NCBI GenBank assembly: GCA_025667525.1
Contig: CM046880.1
Location: 600,007,452 to 600,071,451 of the forward strand
Direction of reading: 5' to 3'
Source: Glebionis coronaria
Taxonomy: Eukaryota > Streptophyta > Magnoliopsida > Asterales > Asteraceae
DNA length: 64,000 nucleotides
This document shows positions 45,301 through 54,600 of the stretch, in pieces. Every line of letters starts with the position of its first letter. Positions within the stretch are counted from its first letter, which is position 1. The translations under genes were made by a program, and so were the position numbers. Under the pieces are notes generated by a model. The model was not told the origin of the DNA, made no database searches, and saw only the letters and a program-made list of their open reading frames with translations.

Positions 45301-45477
45301 CTACGCTATCTTTTGAAACTGAGACCTTTTCTACTTTGATGCTTTTATTAAATTCAACGAGGTATTTTTATAAAACGTCTCATTTAGAGTCGTTCTCTTG
45401 TACCTTGAACTATGATACAATGACGTAACAGCCCCCGAGCTTCACCGCTTCCGCATATCACATTTTGGGGTGTTACA
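42330..45477 (+). repeat. 3' LTR of chromovirus-type element
   Basis: 3148 bp, near-identical to the 5' LTR. Its first base is C (CGTAACACC) where the 5' copy has T, a point change in the terminal TG. GGTAT follows. Confidence 0.92.
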
Positions 45478-45482
45478 GGTAT

Positions 45483-45771
45483 CGGGTACTAAATTTTCTT
45501 GAGAAGAATGTTGTGGAATTTGTTGAGAGTTTTAGGATTGTTGGAATTGTTGAAAAAGTTGAAATTGTTGGAATTATTCGGGTGAGCGATTAACAAACGG
45601 ATTGAAGTTAGGAGGTTGATAATTCGACAGATAGGGTTGTGGCATTTGTTGTAACATTAGATTGGTGAATGACGGAATAGGGTTTCTAGTTGTAGAGTTT
45701 GTGGCGGGTGGTGTATTCGGATTTGAGGATGATGATGAACCCGCCATTTGGTTTTCGTAAAAAGAATTCAC
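45483..45771 (-). pseudogene. Myb/SANT-like gene, N-terminal part, copy 1
   Basis: The minus strand starts MNSFYENQMAGSSSSSNPNTPP near 45771 and reads a Pro/Asn/Gln-rich N-terminus (QPPNFNPFVNRSPE), then TAA where the other copies have Gln (EQFQQFQLF). It continues after the gypsy element at 33109. So the gene carries a nonsense change, a 12.4-kb insertion and further stops. Confidence 0.78.
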
Positions 45772-45986
45772 CCATCTATTTGGATTATTTGTGTTTGGAG
45801 ATTAAAGATGTGTTAAAGATATAAAAATATGGGTTTTGGGTTCGATTTTATAGGTAAAAACTTGAATTTTTGGGGGTTTCTTTTTTAAAAAAACGGTTAT
45901 TTTTACCCCCAAGGGTAAAAAAATTTGACTTTTTTTTGAAAAAGGGTAACTAGCCGTTGTGTTTCAAAAAAATTAAAATAATTTAT

Positions 45987-46027
45987 GGCTATAACGCGAG
46001 ACAGGGTGCAGTCTCGCGCCATAGCCT
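45987..46027. repeat. GC-rich hairpin at Harbinger-like right end, copy 1
   Basis: GGCTATAACGCGAGAC and, 9 bases on, GTCTCGCGCCATAGCC pair with two mismatches. The same structure is at 47066-47106 and 52084-52124. Further GGCGCC and GAGCTCGCGCCATGG palindromes follow. Confidence 0.75.
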
Positions 46028-46151
46028 CGCATTATAGTATCATTATAGGTTGATGGTTACGGTGCCAGAGCCAACGGCGCGAGCGAGGGTGTGGTGTTTG
46101 GCGCCATCGAGCTCGCGCCATGGCTATGGCTTGAGCCATGGACACGGGCTC

Positions 46152-46298
46152 TAAATATATAGTCCAATTCTAGCGATTTAGGAGGTTTTAGCACTTAAAA
46201 ACACGTCTGGCCTGTTTTTCATTCTAACCAACTCTAGAAACTGTGCTGCTAATGCCTAAAGCCTTTGGGGATAATAAATAGAAGCCCGAATTGACCCA
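46152..46298. other. Host flank inside tandem unit, copy 1
   Basis: Non-coding host (intron) sequence with TCTAGCGATTTAGGAGG and GGGGATAATAAATAGAAGC, repeated at 47222-47358 and 52256-52402. Confidence 0.7.
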
Positions 46299-47358
46299 CG
46301 TTCGTTATAAATATCTAGTATTTTGTACCAAAACGTGTCGCGTCTTGGTCATCACCGACTTTAGCATTTTCAGAAATCTCGATAAAGCATTCGGTCAATA
46401 GTTCTTCCTCCTCTTGTGTCCAAAACATTCGCTCGTTTTTTTTGTGCCGCCTCTTCACGAATTTCACGGGGTTTTCTACCCGTATTTTTCTCGAGATTTT
46501 TTAGTTGAAGACGAATCTTCAACTTGTGTCTCGGGTACTTGGGTTTTTTGGGTATCGGGTACTAAAGTTTCTTGAGAAGAATGTTGTGGAAATTGTTGTG
46601 AGTTTTGGGATTCTTGGAATTGTTGAAAAATTTAAAATTGTTGGAATTGTTCGGGTAAGCGATTAACAAACGGATTAAAGTTAGGAGGTTGATAATTCGA
46701 TAGATAGGGTTGTGGCATTTGTTATAACATTAGATTGGTGAATGACGGAATAGGGTTTTTAGTTGGAGAGTTTGTGGCGGGTGGTGTATTTGAATTTGAG
46801 GATGATGATGAACCCGCCATTTGGTTTTCGAAAAAAGAATTCACCCATCGATTTGGATTATTTTGTGTTTAGAGATTAAAGATGTGTTGAAGATATAAAA
46901 ATATGGGGTTTTGGGTTTGATTTTAAAGGTAAAAAAGCTTGAATTTTTGGGGTTTTTTTTTAAAAAACGGTTATTTTTACCCCCAACGGTAAAAAAAAAT
47001 TGACTTTTTTTGAAAAAAATAGTAACTAGCCGTTGTGTTTGAAAAATATAAAAAAAATAATTTGTGGCTATAACGCGAGATAAGGTGCAGTCTCGCGCCA
47101 TAGCCTTGCATTATAGTATCATTATGGGCTGATGAGTACGGTGCCAGAGCCCACGGCGCGAGCGAGGGTGTGGTGTTTGGCGCCATCGAGCTCGCGCCAT
47201 GGCTATGGCTTGAGCCATGGACAGTCCAATTCTACAGATTTAGGAGGTTTTAGGACTTTAAAACACGTCTGACCTGTTTTTCATTCTAACCAACTCTAGA
47301 AACTGTGCTGCTAATGCCTAAAGCCTTTGGGGATAATAAATAGAAGCGAATTGACCTA
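46299..47358 (-). pseudogene. Tandem copy 2 with truncated Myb/SANT-like gene
   Basis: The uninterrupted copy of the tandem unit. On the minus strand the gene would start at about 46830 (MNSFFENQMAGSSSSSNSNTPP) and run to DIYNER at the copy boundary near 46305, where it is cut in the middle of the Myb/SANT-like domain. Frameshifts occur near 46640 and 46500. The right end has lost about 25 bp (CATGGACAGTCC joins directly), removing the GGGCTC terminus. It shows what copy 1 and copy 3 looked like before insertions. Confidence 0.78.
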
Positions 47359-47907
47359 CGTTCGTTATAAATATCTAGTATTTTGTACCAAAACGTGTCT
47401 CGGTCTTGGTCATCACCGACTTTAGCATTTTCGGAAATCTCGATAAATCATTCGGCCAATAGTTCTTCCTCCTCTTGTGTCCAAAACATTCGCTCGTTCT
47501 TTTTTTGTGCCGCCCCTTCACGAATTTCACGCGTTTTTCTACCCGTATTTTTTTCGAGATTTTTTAGTTGAAGGCGAATCTTCAAGTTGTGTCTTGGGTA
47601 CTTGGGTTTCTTGGGTATCGGGTACTAAAGTTTCTTGAGAAGAATGTTGTGGAATTTGTTGTAAGTTTTGGGATTGTTGGAATTGTTGAAAAAGTTGAAA
47701 TTGTTGGAATTGTTCGGGTGAGCGATTAACAAACGGATTGAAGTTAGGCGGTTGATAATTCGATAGATAGGGTTGTGGCATTTGTTGTGACATTAGATTG
47801 GTGAATGACGGAATAGGGTTGCTAGTTGGAGAGTTTGTGGCGGGTGGTGTATTCAGATTTGAGGATGATAATGAACCAGCCATTTGGTTTTCGAAAAAAG
47901 AATTCAC
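47359..47907 (-). pseudogene. Tandem copy 3, truncated Myb/SANT-like gene
   Basis: A 122-codon frame from 47907 (MNSFFENQMAGSLSSSNLNTPP) through a Gln-rich stretch (EQFQQFQLFQQFQQSQNLQQ) and ETLVPDTQETQVPKTQ, with a stop after SRKKYG at 47541. The following EEEELLAE, a TGA in place of the Cys of ECFIEI, and the segment to DIYNER are in another frame and end at the copy boundary. It lacks the C-terminal half, so no full protein can be made. Confidence 0.78.
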
Positions 47908-48066
47908 CCATTGATTTGAATTATTTTTGTGTTTGGAGATTAAAGATGTGTTGAAGATATAAAAATATGGGGTTTTGGGTTTTGATTTTATAGGTAAAAA
48001 CTTGAATTTTTGGGGATTTTTTTTAAAAACGGTTATTTTTTACCCCAACGGTAAAAAAATTTGACT

Positions 48067-48075
48067 TTTTTTAAA
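48067..48075. repeat. Target site duplication TTTTTTAAA (left of MULE)
   Basis: Nine bases repeated exactly at 52025-52033. A 9-bp duplication is the hallmark of Mutator-like elements. The run is low-complexity, but it agrees with the matching termini. Confidence 0.85.
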
Positions 48076-48130
48076 GAGAAATGCTAGGATCACACATTAT
48101 TTACATAAAAAAACTCACACAATGAGGTGG
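48076..48130 (+). repeat. Left terminal inverted repeat of MULE
   Basis: Pairs imperfectly with 51970-52024. Short and diverged for a MULE, but aligned from the first base. Confidence 0.75.
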
Positions 48131-48291
48131 CTGCTGATTTGGACTGCTGACATGGAAAAAAAAGTATATTAAAAACTATATCAAGAGATAATTACTCCGT
48201 ATCTTTTTCTTCTTTATATTTATTCTCTCTAACTGATTACATCTTCAACTTCTCCTCTAAACATTGAACAATCAATTTATGTGCATCTGAG

Positions 48292-51220
48292 ATGAATCAA
48301 TCTTCATCTATAACCTCTTCGTATGAATCAGATGAATTATCGTATACATCTTCTCCTTTAGATGATGATGCTTATTTTTCAGAAACACCAAAGACGCCTG
48401 AAACTCATAATGTGACATATAATGATGAAGGAACTAAGTAAGTCTTTTACAATTGCTATAAAAAATCTTGATCCTTATTATAGTTACAAAAAGTAGTTTA
48501 GTTTACTGATTATAATTTGATATTTGTCAATGGTAGGAATTTGTGTGTTGACATGGAAAAGGAGTTTAATTGTGAAATACTGAATGAGGAACAAAAAGAA
48601 TGCCATGAAGAAGTGTTTGTTCAACATAACTCCAATAAGAACAGTAATCATGATGAAGGGGTCGAAGAACCAAAAACAGGCATGACTTTTGACACCATAG
48701 GAGAGCTTGCTGAGTTTTATGCAATATATGGAAAGAAAATGGGATTTGGGGTGTTCAAAAGATCTTCCCAAAAGTCACAGAATGATGAAGAAACAAAGTA
48801 CGTTACTTATGCATGTAATCGAGCTCAGAAGTCGATGTCAAAATCAAAAAATTGCTTAAACCCTCGTCCCATTACAAAAACAAATTGTGGCGCTAGAGTT
48901 CGTGCGGTTCTTGCCGCTGATAAAAAGTGGTATGTGACGAAAGTTAATCTCGAACATAATCACCTTTTTAGTCCCAGCAAAGGACGATTTTATCGCTGTC
49001 ATCGGGTAGTAAATAGACGTGTGAAAAGACAACTTGAAATCCATCAAAAAGCAGGAGTAAGAATGAATAAGAGTTTTAATACATTCGTGGTACAAAGTGG
49101 AGGTTATGAAAATCTACCATTTACGGAAAAAGATTGTCGTAACTATGTTGATAAAGTTAAACGATTGAAGTTTGGAGAGGGTGATGCTGAAGCAATTCAA
49201 GGTTATTTCACGAAGGTCCAGTCTACGGATCGGGAGTTTTTTTATGCATGGGAACTGGACGAGGAAAATAGACTAAAGAGTTTATTTTGGGCAGATGCAC
49301 GGTGTAGGGCGGCTTATGAGGAATTTGGGGACGTTGTCACATTCGATACAACATATTTGACAAATCAGTATGAGATGCCAATGGCTCCTTTTGTAGGAGT
49401 AAATCATCATGGCCAATCAATATTGCTTGGTTGTGGATTGATTTCAAATGAAGATACTAAGACGTTTACGTGGCTCTTTAAGTCATGGCTTACATGTATG
49501 TCAGGGCGTGCTCCCAACGGCATTATCACTGATCAAGACCAAGCTATGAAAAATGCAGTTGAGATTGTTTTTCCAGATGCACGTCATAGGTAATTCCCAC
49601 TTGTAACTATACACTCAGATTTACATATTCATGAATCTTAAAAATTCATAGTTTGAAAAGTATTTTTTTGCTATTATTAGGTGGTGTTTGTGGCATATCA
49701 TGAAGAAGTTGCCTGAAAAATTTGGTAAACATAAGAAATACAAGTCAATCAAGTATAAGCTTAAAAAGGCTGTTTATAATTCTTTGACTCCTAGTGAATT
49801 TGAAGAGTCCTGGAATATAATGTTAGAAACTTACGCACTCGAAAATAATAAATGGTTGAAAGACTTATATGCTGAAAGACATCGATGGGTACCTTGTTTT
49901 GTGAAAGATATTTTTTGGGCAGGGATGTCTACTACACAGCGTAGTGAGAGCATTAATTCGTTTTTTGATAAATATTTAAATAAAAAAACCACCTTAAAGC
50001 AATTTGTGGAACAATATGAAAATGCGCTGAGAGATAGGGCTGAGAAGGAGAACATGGAAGATTTTAATTCCTACAATTCGTCGTACCCAGCAATTACCCG
50101 TTATGCCATGGAAGAACAAATGAAGAATGTGCTAACTAATGCTAAGTTTAAAGAGTTCAGGGAAGAGTTGACGGGAAAAATGTATTGTGGGATTGGTTCC
50201 TTAAAATCACAAAATGAAGTCTTAGAATATGAGGTCGTAGAGGATGTAATGGATAATGGAAATATAGTAAAGAGGCAATTTTTGGTTTGGTTCAGAAAGG
50301 GTGATTCAGCTGAAGAATGTGATATTAAATGTATATGTCGTTTGTTTGAGTTTAGAGGAATGTTGTGTAGGCATGCACTTACAGTACTCATCAATGAGAA
50401 TATATATACAGTTCCAAATAAATACATTTTACGAAGGTGGAGAAAAGATGTTAAGAGAAGACATGCTAAGGTTAAAGTAAGTTATAGTAATTGGGCTGTC
50501 TCAGATGTTGGGCGTCGTTATGATCAAATGTGTAATGCTTTCTCTGAAGTCGCAGACTTGGCATCCGAGCTCGATGAAAAATGTAGTCTTGTTCTCGATC
50601 GAGTCAGTGAATTAAAGAGTGAAGTTTTAGGTGGAAAAACGAGTGCTTCTGCGAGTGCTTCTGCCAAGGATACGAGTGCTTCTGCCAAGGATACGAGTGC
50701 TTCTGCCAAGGATACGAGTGCTTCTGCCAAGGATAAACGTAAAATGCGTGATCCTGTAAAAGTGACTGGTAAAGGTCGTCCCGCTGGTAGAATCAAGTCG
50801 ACGTCCGAGAAAATAATTACCAAAAACCAGAACAAAAAGAAGGTATTCCCATTGAACAACTCATTCCAGTAAAAAAAATTAATGAATATGTCTGAACTTT
50901 TTATTTTATGATCATTTTGTATGCAGAAATTGCAAGATTCTGATTTTATTGGTCCTGTAGCCGAGGATAATGAAACGACAAAGAAACGTTCTAAGAAGGA
51001 GAACGACAACTTTGTTCCAAGTAATATAAATCGAACCGAGTATGCTAATTTTCCGCTACATTATGGGGGATTCATTCCAAGTTATGGCATGCAACTTCCG
51101 CAGCTGCCACACTTAGGCGTCCAAATGCAACAGTCATCACATCTCAACTCTTTGAATGCATTTTTTAACTCCCCGAATATAACATTTAGCCATCCAACTA
51201 CGAGACTTGATCCTGCATAG
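48292..51220 (+). CDS. MULE transposase, FAR1/FRS type, four exons
   Basis: Exons 48292-48437, 48537-49589, 49681-50842 and 50927-51220; introns of 99, 91 and 84 bp, all GT-AG and in matching phase; 884 codons. An acidic N-terminus (about 1-95) is followed by a FAR1-type zinc DNA-binding domain (about 98-190, FYAIYGKKMGFGV...YACNRA...TNCGARVRA...NHLFSP). The MULE transposase domain (about 300-450) has VVTFDTTYLTN (Asp near 316), ITDQDQAM (Asp near 380) and a Glu in FEESWNIM near 440. The SWIM zinc finger (about 613-640) reads CICRLFEFRGMLCRH. The tail has four ASAKDTS repeats, then basic and Pro/Leu/His-rich stretches. Terminal repeats and a 9-bp duplication show it is a transposon gene, not a domesticated FRS regulator. 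It would bind the element ends in the nucleus and cut them out. Confidence 0.9.
50641..50737 (+). repeat. 21-bp minisatellite coding ASAKDTS repeats
   Basis: GCTTCTGCCAAGGATACGAGT is repeated about four times in frame, with a partial GCTTCTGCGAGT start. Units are identical, suggesting recent slippage expansion in the transposase tail. Confidence 0.9.
50970..51220 (+). other. Low-complexity C-terminal exon of MULE transposase
   Basis: Part of exon 4: basic run TKKRSKKEND, then LHYGGFIPSYGMQLPQLPHLGVQMQQSSHLNS. Similar Gln/Pro/Leu-rich endings occur in FAR1-like proteins. The stop is TAG at 51218-51220. Confidence 0.6.
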
Positions 51221-51969
51221 ATGGTGTTTGGTATTTTTGTTAATCGCATTTTCAATTTATCTCAAGAATATGATTCTGTGTAGTTCCTTAAACACATGAA
51301 GTGATGGACGTACTTGTAGGCCATACATTATTTTTGTTTCGTTATGAGATGAATGCAATGTTAATTCTGTTATCTAGTGTAGTTATGCTTAGTTTTACAA
51401 CTTTTTTATGCTGATTTTTTTGGCAGTTTTGTATACTGTGTATATGCTGATTTTTAAGGGTTTGTATACTGTGTATATGCTAAATTTTAACAGGACTATA
51501 AGTGTTTTCAGCAGGTTGTAAGATGTTCTTCTAGCAGCTTTGTAAGCTGTGTATATGCTGATTTTTAACAGGACTATAAGTTGTTTTCAGCAGTTTGTAA
51601 GATGTTTTTTAGCAGCTCTGTAAACTGTTTTTAAGCAGTTTTGTAAGCTGTTTTAGCAGCTTTATAAGCTGTTTGGAAACTACTGTAACTTAGTCACTAA
51701 AATTTAGTAAATGAGTTCTTGCCATATGATCTTATACTTTACTGTATTATATTCTTGAATTCCAAAAAGTATAAAGATACGCTTCTAGTACAAAACATGT
51801 ATATTATCAACAAAAAATAAAAAGTAATGTTTTCATGGTGTTGACATTTGAAGATGGTTTTTACAGTACTTAATAAATATGTACAGTAATAAAGGAAATG
51901 ATAATTATTTGGGTAATTAACTAACTAAAAGAAAATAAAGAGAATTAATGGGATCCTAGTCATCACATG
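51221..51969 (+). repeat. MULE 3' non-coding region with AGCAG-TTTGTAAG-TGT repeats
   Basis: From about 51420 to 51680 a 17-30 base unit, AGCAGYTTTGTAAGCTGT with variants (and GTATACTGTGTATATGCTGATTTTTAACAGG-like longer units), occurs about eight times. It lies between the gene and the right terminus. No coding content. Confidence 0.7.
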
Positions 51970-52024
51970 CCATGTCATTATGTGAGATTTTTTTGGTAAA
52001 TTTTATGTGAGTGTAGTGTTCCTC
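51970..52024 (-). repeat. Right terminal inverted repeat of MULE
   Basis: Reverse complement begins GAGGAACACTACACTCACAT and matches the left end with gaps. TTTTTTAAA follows. Confidence 0.75.
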
Positions 52025-52033
52025 TTTTTTAAA

Positions 52034-52402
52034 AACAAACGGTAACTAGCCATTGTGTTTGAAATTTAAAAAAAATAATTTATGGTTATAACGCGAGACA
52101 GGGTGCAGTCTCGCGCCATAGCCTCGCGTTATAGTATCATTCGGGCTGATGGGTACGGCGCCAGAGCCCACGACGCGAACGGGGGTGTTGTGTTTGGCGC
52201 CATCGAGCTCGCGCCATGGCTATGGCTTGAGCCATGGACACCCGTACCCTGGGCTCTAAATATATAGTTTAATTCTAGCGATTTAGGAGGTTTTAACACA
52301 TGAAAACACGTCTGACCTGTTTTTCATTCTAACCAACTCTAGAAACTGTGTTGCTAATGCCTAAAGCCTTTGGGGATAATAAATAGAAGCCTGAATTGAC
52401 CC
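52034..52402. repeat. Tandem copy 3, right part
   Basis: Continues copy 3 after the MULE: GGTAACTAGCC, the GC-rich hairpin (52084-52124), the GGGCTCTAA terminus (52250-52258) and the host flank ending GAATTGACCCA. After this the sequence is single-copy intron. Confidence 0.8.
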
Positions 52403-52881
52403 ATATTTAGGAAAACATGGATCATGCATGTTATAGTTTTTAGAAACGTATGATTGGTTTGTATGGAAAGAAATAGAATTTACATAGTACCAATAAATAA
52501 ATTTTACAGAATAATGCATCTCTATCGAAAGAATCTCGACATATATTCATGTGAAAGGCATTGTTTCATAATCCTGTGATAGAGTTGTACGAGGTCATAT
52601 GAGGATCTTATATGTATTGTATATTTCTTTTCACTATATGACTAAAGATTGATTTAGTAGGTTTTAGTTAATAAAAGTTGCAGTTTGACGACTTTTCACC
52701 CGATCAACCATCTGACTGTTTGCTTTTCTATATCTATGTTTTCATTTAATCCCATGTCCTACTCGTTCGTCACATTTGGAGGTTATTCTTTCATTCTATG
52801 GCCAAAGTTTGAGTTATAAAACTTATGTAGCTCATTGATATCTGAAATTGTATCAAAACATGTTATTTGTGTTTTTGGCAG
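52403..52881 (+). other. Residual S9 intron DNA
   Basis: AT-rich with no gene or repeat. Ends in a pyrimidine-rich acceptor GTGTTTTTGGCAG. Confidence 0.6.
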
Positions 52882-52976
52882 CTCGTTTCTTGACAAGAGA
52901 CTCGCGAATTGTAGAGCGGAAGAAACCTGGTAAGCCGAAAGCAAGAAAAAGCTTCTTCGAACGGGTCAAGCGTTAG
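52882..52976 (+). pseudogene. Ribosomal protein S9, last exon
   Basis: With the base carried from the previous exon it reads ARFLTRDSRIVERKKPGKP and then KARKSFFERVKR and a TAG stop. This is the S9 C-terminus: FLTRD-R-VERKKPGK-KAR-, ending in the conserved KR tail that contacts P-site tRNA in bacterial S9. The exon itself is intact. It is called a pseudogene because upstream exons carry a stop, frameshifts and a transposon. The closest match in memory is nuclear-encoded plant mitochondrial S9; a plastid-type origin is less likely. Confidence 0.85.
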
Positions 52977-53237
52977 ACGGTTTTTTATTTTCCAGGTAGC
53001 TATTAATGTAACAACTCGATTTTTCGGGGAAAATATTTACTTTCACGTTTGGGATCTTACTTGAAATATTCAAATCATCACCAATCTGGACTTAGACTTG
53101 GACTTGCAAAGCTTAGTTTGTTGTGTTTGATACTTTTAGAGCCTGGTCGTGTTACAGCAGAGCAATTATAGTAGTTGCTGGACTATTTGTGGTTTAATGT
53201 TACAATGGAAATCATGTAACCATGAAGTTAATAAGTT
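52977..53237 (+). other. Downstream of S9, probable 3' untranslated DNA
   Basis: No coding content and no recognised repeat. Ends where the next copia LTR appears to begin. Confidence 0.4.
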
Positions 53238-53664
53238 TGTTGGACTGTTATAGTGATTCATGAGTAGGAGTGGGCGGGCTTGGAACTGTAGATTATTGGC
53301 TCATATGTTGGGACCCACTTATCTTGTGAAATCTGATCAAATATCTCGAAGATTTGCAAGTTGTGAAAAACAAGTTGGATGATACAAGTTGGTTATTTTA
53401 AAGCTTATAAATAGAAGGCTTAGTTTCTTGTTTTATACACACACAAGCAAACTTGTGTTGTAGCATTAGTTCTCTCTTTTTCTATTTGTAGTATGTTTCA
53501 ATAGTTTGAGACTTTGAGATATATAAAAAGTTTTGTGTTCCATTCTTGGTTTATTTTTACATTTTCTAATTTTCAACAAGCTCGTTCGGGGTAAGCTTCT
53601 AGTGTTGAGTTTATTCACACTCTTTACCTAGTCGGTGGGATATTATCGTGGTTATTCCACAACA
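53238..53664 (+). repeat. 5' LTR of Tork-like copia (start approximate)
   Basis: The right edge is firm: TTCCACAACA followed by the primer site. The left edge is proposed at TGTTGGACTG; TGTTGGGACC at 53307 is an alternative. TATA box at 53404-53414. Confidence 0.5.
53404..53414 (+). promoter_or_regulatory. TATA box of Tork-like LTR
   Basis: CTTATAAATAG, about 250 bases before the LTR end. Confidence 0.55.
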
Positions 53665-53666
53665 AG

Positions 53667-53681
53667 TGGTATCAAGAGGCG
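53667..53681 (+). other. Primer binding site of Tork-like copia
   Basis: TGGTATCAAGAGGC, a variant of the methionine-tRNA site TGGTATCAGAGC, two bases after the LTR. Confidence 0.7.
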
Positions 53682-53789
53682 AGGTTATTCTTAATATGCT
53701 CTGTGGTGCAATTTAATTTGATCTTCCACATCAGAAAAGAATTACACGTCTTTTGTTTAGAAGTTGTTGAAAATTAATTTGTAGTCGAA

Positions 53790-54600
53790 ATGGTGGACGG
53801 AAAAGTTGACAAAGTACCTTCCACATACACATTGATGGATCCAACATCTTCAAGCTAGGCTAGACCAGTCTTAACGAATGCTAGATTGGCGGTGGAGGTA
53901 TTCGATGGCACGGGCCATTTCGGTATATGGCAAAGTGAGGTTCTAGACGCTCTTTTTCAGCAAGGTCTATATATTGTCGTTGAAGAAAGTAAACCAGAGG
54001 ATGTAGAAGAGAGGAATTGGTTAACCATCAGTCGGTTAGCTTGTGGTACGATTTGTTCATGTCTTTCGAGAGAGCAACGATATGCTTTTTCAAAAGAAAT
54101 ATATGCCTCAAATTGTGGGTGGCGTTGGAAGAGAAATTTCTGAAGAAGAATTGTCAGAATAAGCTCTTTATGAAGAAGCGACTTTTTCGCTTCACATATG
54201 TGTCGGGTACCACAATGAATGGTCACATTACTAGTTTTAATCAACTAGTAACCGATTTGATAAATATGGATGAGGTGTTCAAAGACCAGGATCTAGCATT
54301 GATACTTTTGGGCTTGCTTCCATAGGAGTACGAGTTGCTTGAAACAACTCTACTAAATGGAAAGGATGATGTGTCTCTTAGTGAAGTTTGTGTTGCCTTG
54401 TATAGTAAAGAACTGAGAAGGAAGGACAAGCAGATTAGTTCAAGTGGAGACGCAGAAGTTTTGCTAGTTAGAGGTCGTTCGCAGAAGAGGAGCACCGATA
54501 AGAGATGGAGATCTAAGTCAAGGCAAATACTAAGCAAAGATGAATGTGCCTTTTGTCATGGAAAAAGGTCATTGGAAGAGACATTGCCCTAAGTTGAAAA
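53790..54600 (+). pseudogene. gag: Tork-like gag
   Basis: The start is probably MVDGKVDKVPSTYTLMD at 53790. Shifting frames then give VEVFDGTGHFGIWQSEVLDALFQQGL, WLTISRLACGTICSCLS, LWVALEEKFLKKNCQNKLFMKKRLFRF, FNQLVTDLINMDEVFKDQDLALILLGLLP and VSLSEVCVALYSKELRRKD, the Tnt1-type gag order. A knuckle, CAFCHGKGHWKRHCPK, is split by a frameshift near 54565. Stops at about 53856 (after SSS) and 54323 (after LLP) also interrupt it. Confidence 0.83.

Larger units (their letters stand above)
33115..45477 (+). mobile_element. Chromovirus-type Ty3/gypsy retrotransposon (Tekay/Del-like)
   Basis: A 12.4-kb element with 3.14-3.15 kb LTRs and a GGTAT duplication. Contents in order: primer site, accessory acidic ORF, gag with two knuckles, protease, RT, RNase H, integrase, and a chromodomain-like C-terminal tail. 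The very long LTRs and the integrase tail fit the Tekay/Del branch of chromoviruses. Five in-frame stops and two frameshifts break gag-pol, and protease has lost its active-site Gly, so the copy is dead. Its insertion site splits the first tandem copy of the Myb-like unit. Confidence 0.87.
31972..46151 (-). mobile_element. Harbinger-like unit, copy 1 (split by gypsy element)
   Basis: Tentative ends: TAA at 31969-31971 followed by GAGC, and GGGCTC followed by TAA at 46152. This fits the 3-bp TAA target duplication and GAGC-type termini of plant PIF/Harbinger elements, but the longer termini do not match each other well. Inside is a minus-strand Myb/SANT-like gene and no transposase, so it would be non-autonomous. 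A gypsy element (33115-45477) is inserted in it. Confidence 0.5.
48076..52024 (+). mobile_element. Mutator-like element (MULE), apparently complete
   Basis: A 3.9-kb DNA transposon inserted in tandem copy 3. The ends read GAGAAATGCTA on the left and, inverted, GAGGAACACTA on the right. The similarity extends about 50 bp with gaps (blocks TTTAC-TAAAAAAA, CTCACA-AATGA and GTGGC). Flanked by a perfect 9-bp duplication. Carries one spliced FAR1/MULE-type transposase gene with no break. Other tandem copies supply the empty site (GACTTTTTTTGAAAAAAA). Confidence 0.88.
32855..52402. repeat. 1.06-kb tandem triplication, two copies split by insertions
   Basis: Three head-to-tail copies start at the same base of the Myb-like gene (CGTTCGTTATAAATATCTAG) and end in GAATTGACCCA: 32855-33114 plus 45483-46298; 46299-47358; 47359-48075 plus 52034-52402. 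Each includes the gene's 5' part, the GC-rich right end of the Harbinger-like unit and about 145 bp of flanking host DNA. The duplication therefore followed insertion of the unit and preceded the gypsy and MULE insertions. Confidence 0.85.
31458..52881 (+). other. Last intron of the S9 relic, swollen to 21.4 kb
   Basis: Donor GTAAAT at 31458 and acceptor TTTTTGGCAG ending at 52881 are in matching phase. The interval holds a local duplication, a tandem Harbinger-like array, a gypsy element and a MULE. After removing these, only about 1 kb of original intron remains (31458-31968 and 52403-52881). Confidence 0.72.

Noticed and set aside
16016..45477. Endogenous pararetrovirus (caulimovirus-type) sequence
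   Set aside because: All RT regions are linked to integrase and LTRs in copia or gypsy order; no movement protein or coat-protein-like region was seen.
50524..51009. Minus-strand 161-codon ORF at the end of the MULE gene
   Set aside because: Its repeats (VSLAEAL) are the complement of the ASAKDTS minisatellite; it is a shadow of exons 3 and 4.
48292..51220. A domesticated FAR1/FRS light-signalling regulator
   Set aside because: Terminal inverted repeats and a perfect 9-bp target duplication enclose the gene, and the empty site is visible in neighbouring copies, so it is a transposon gene.
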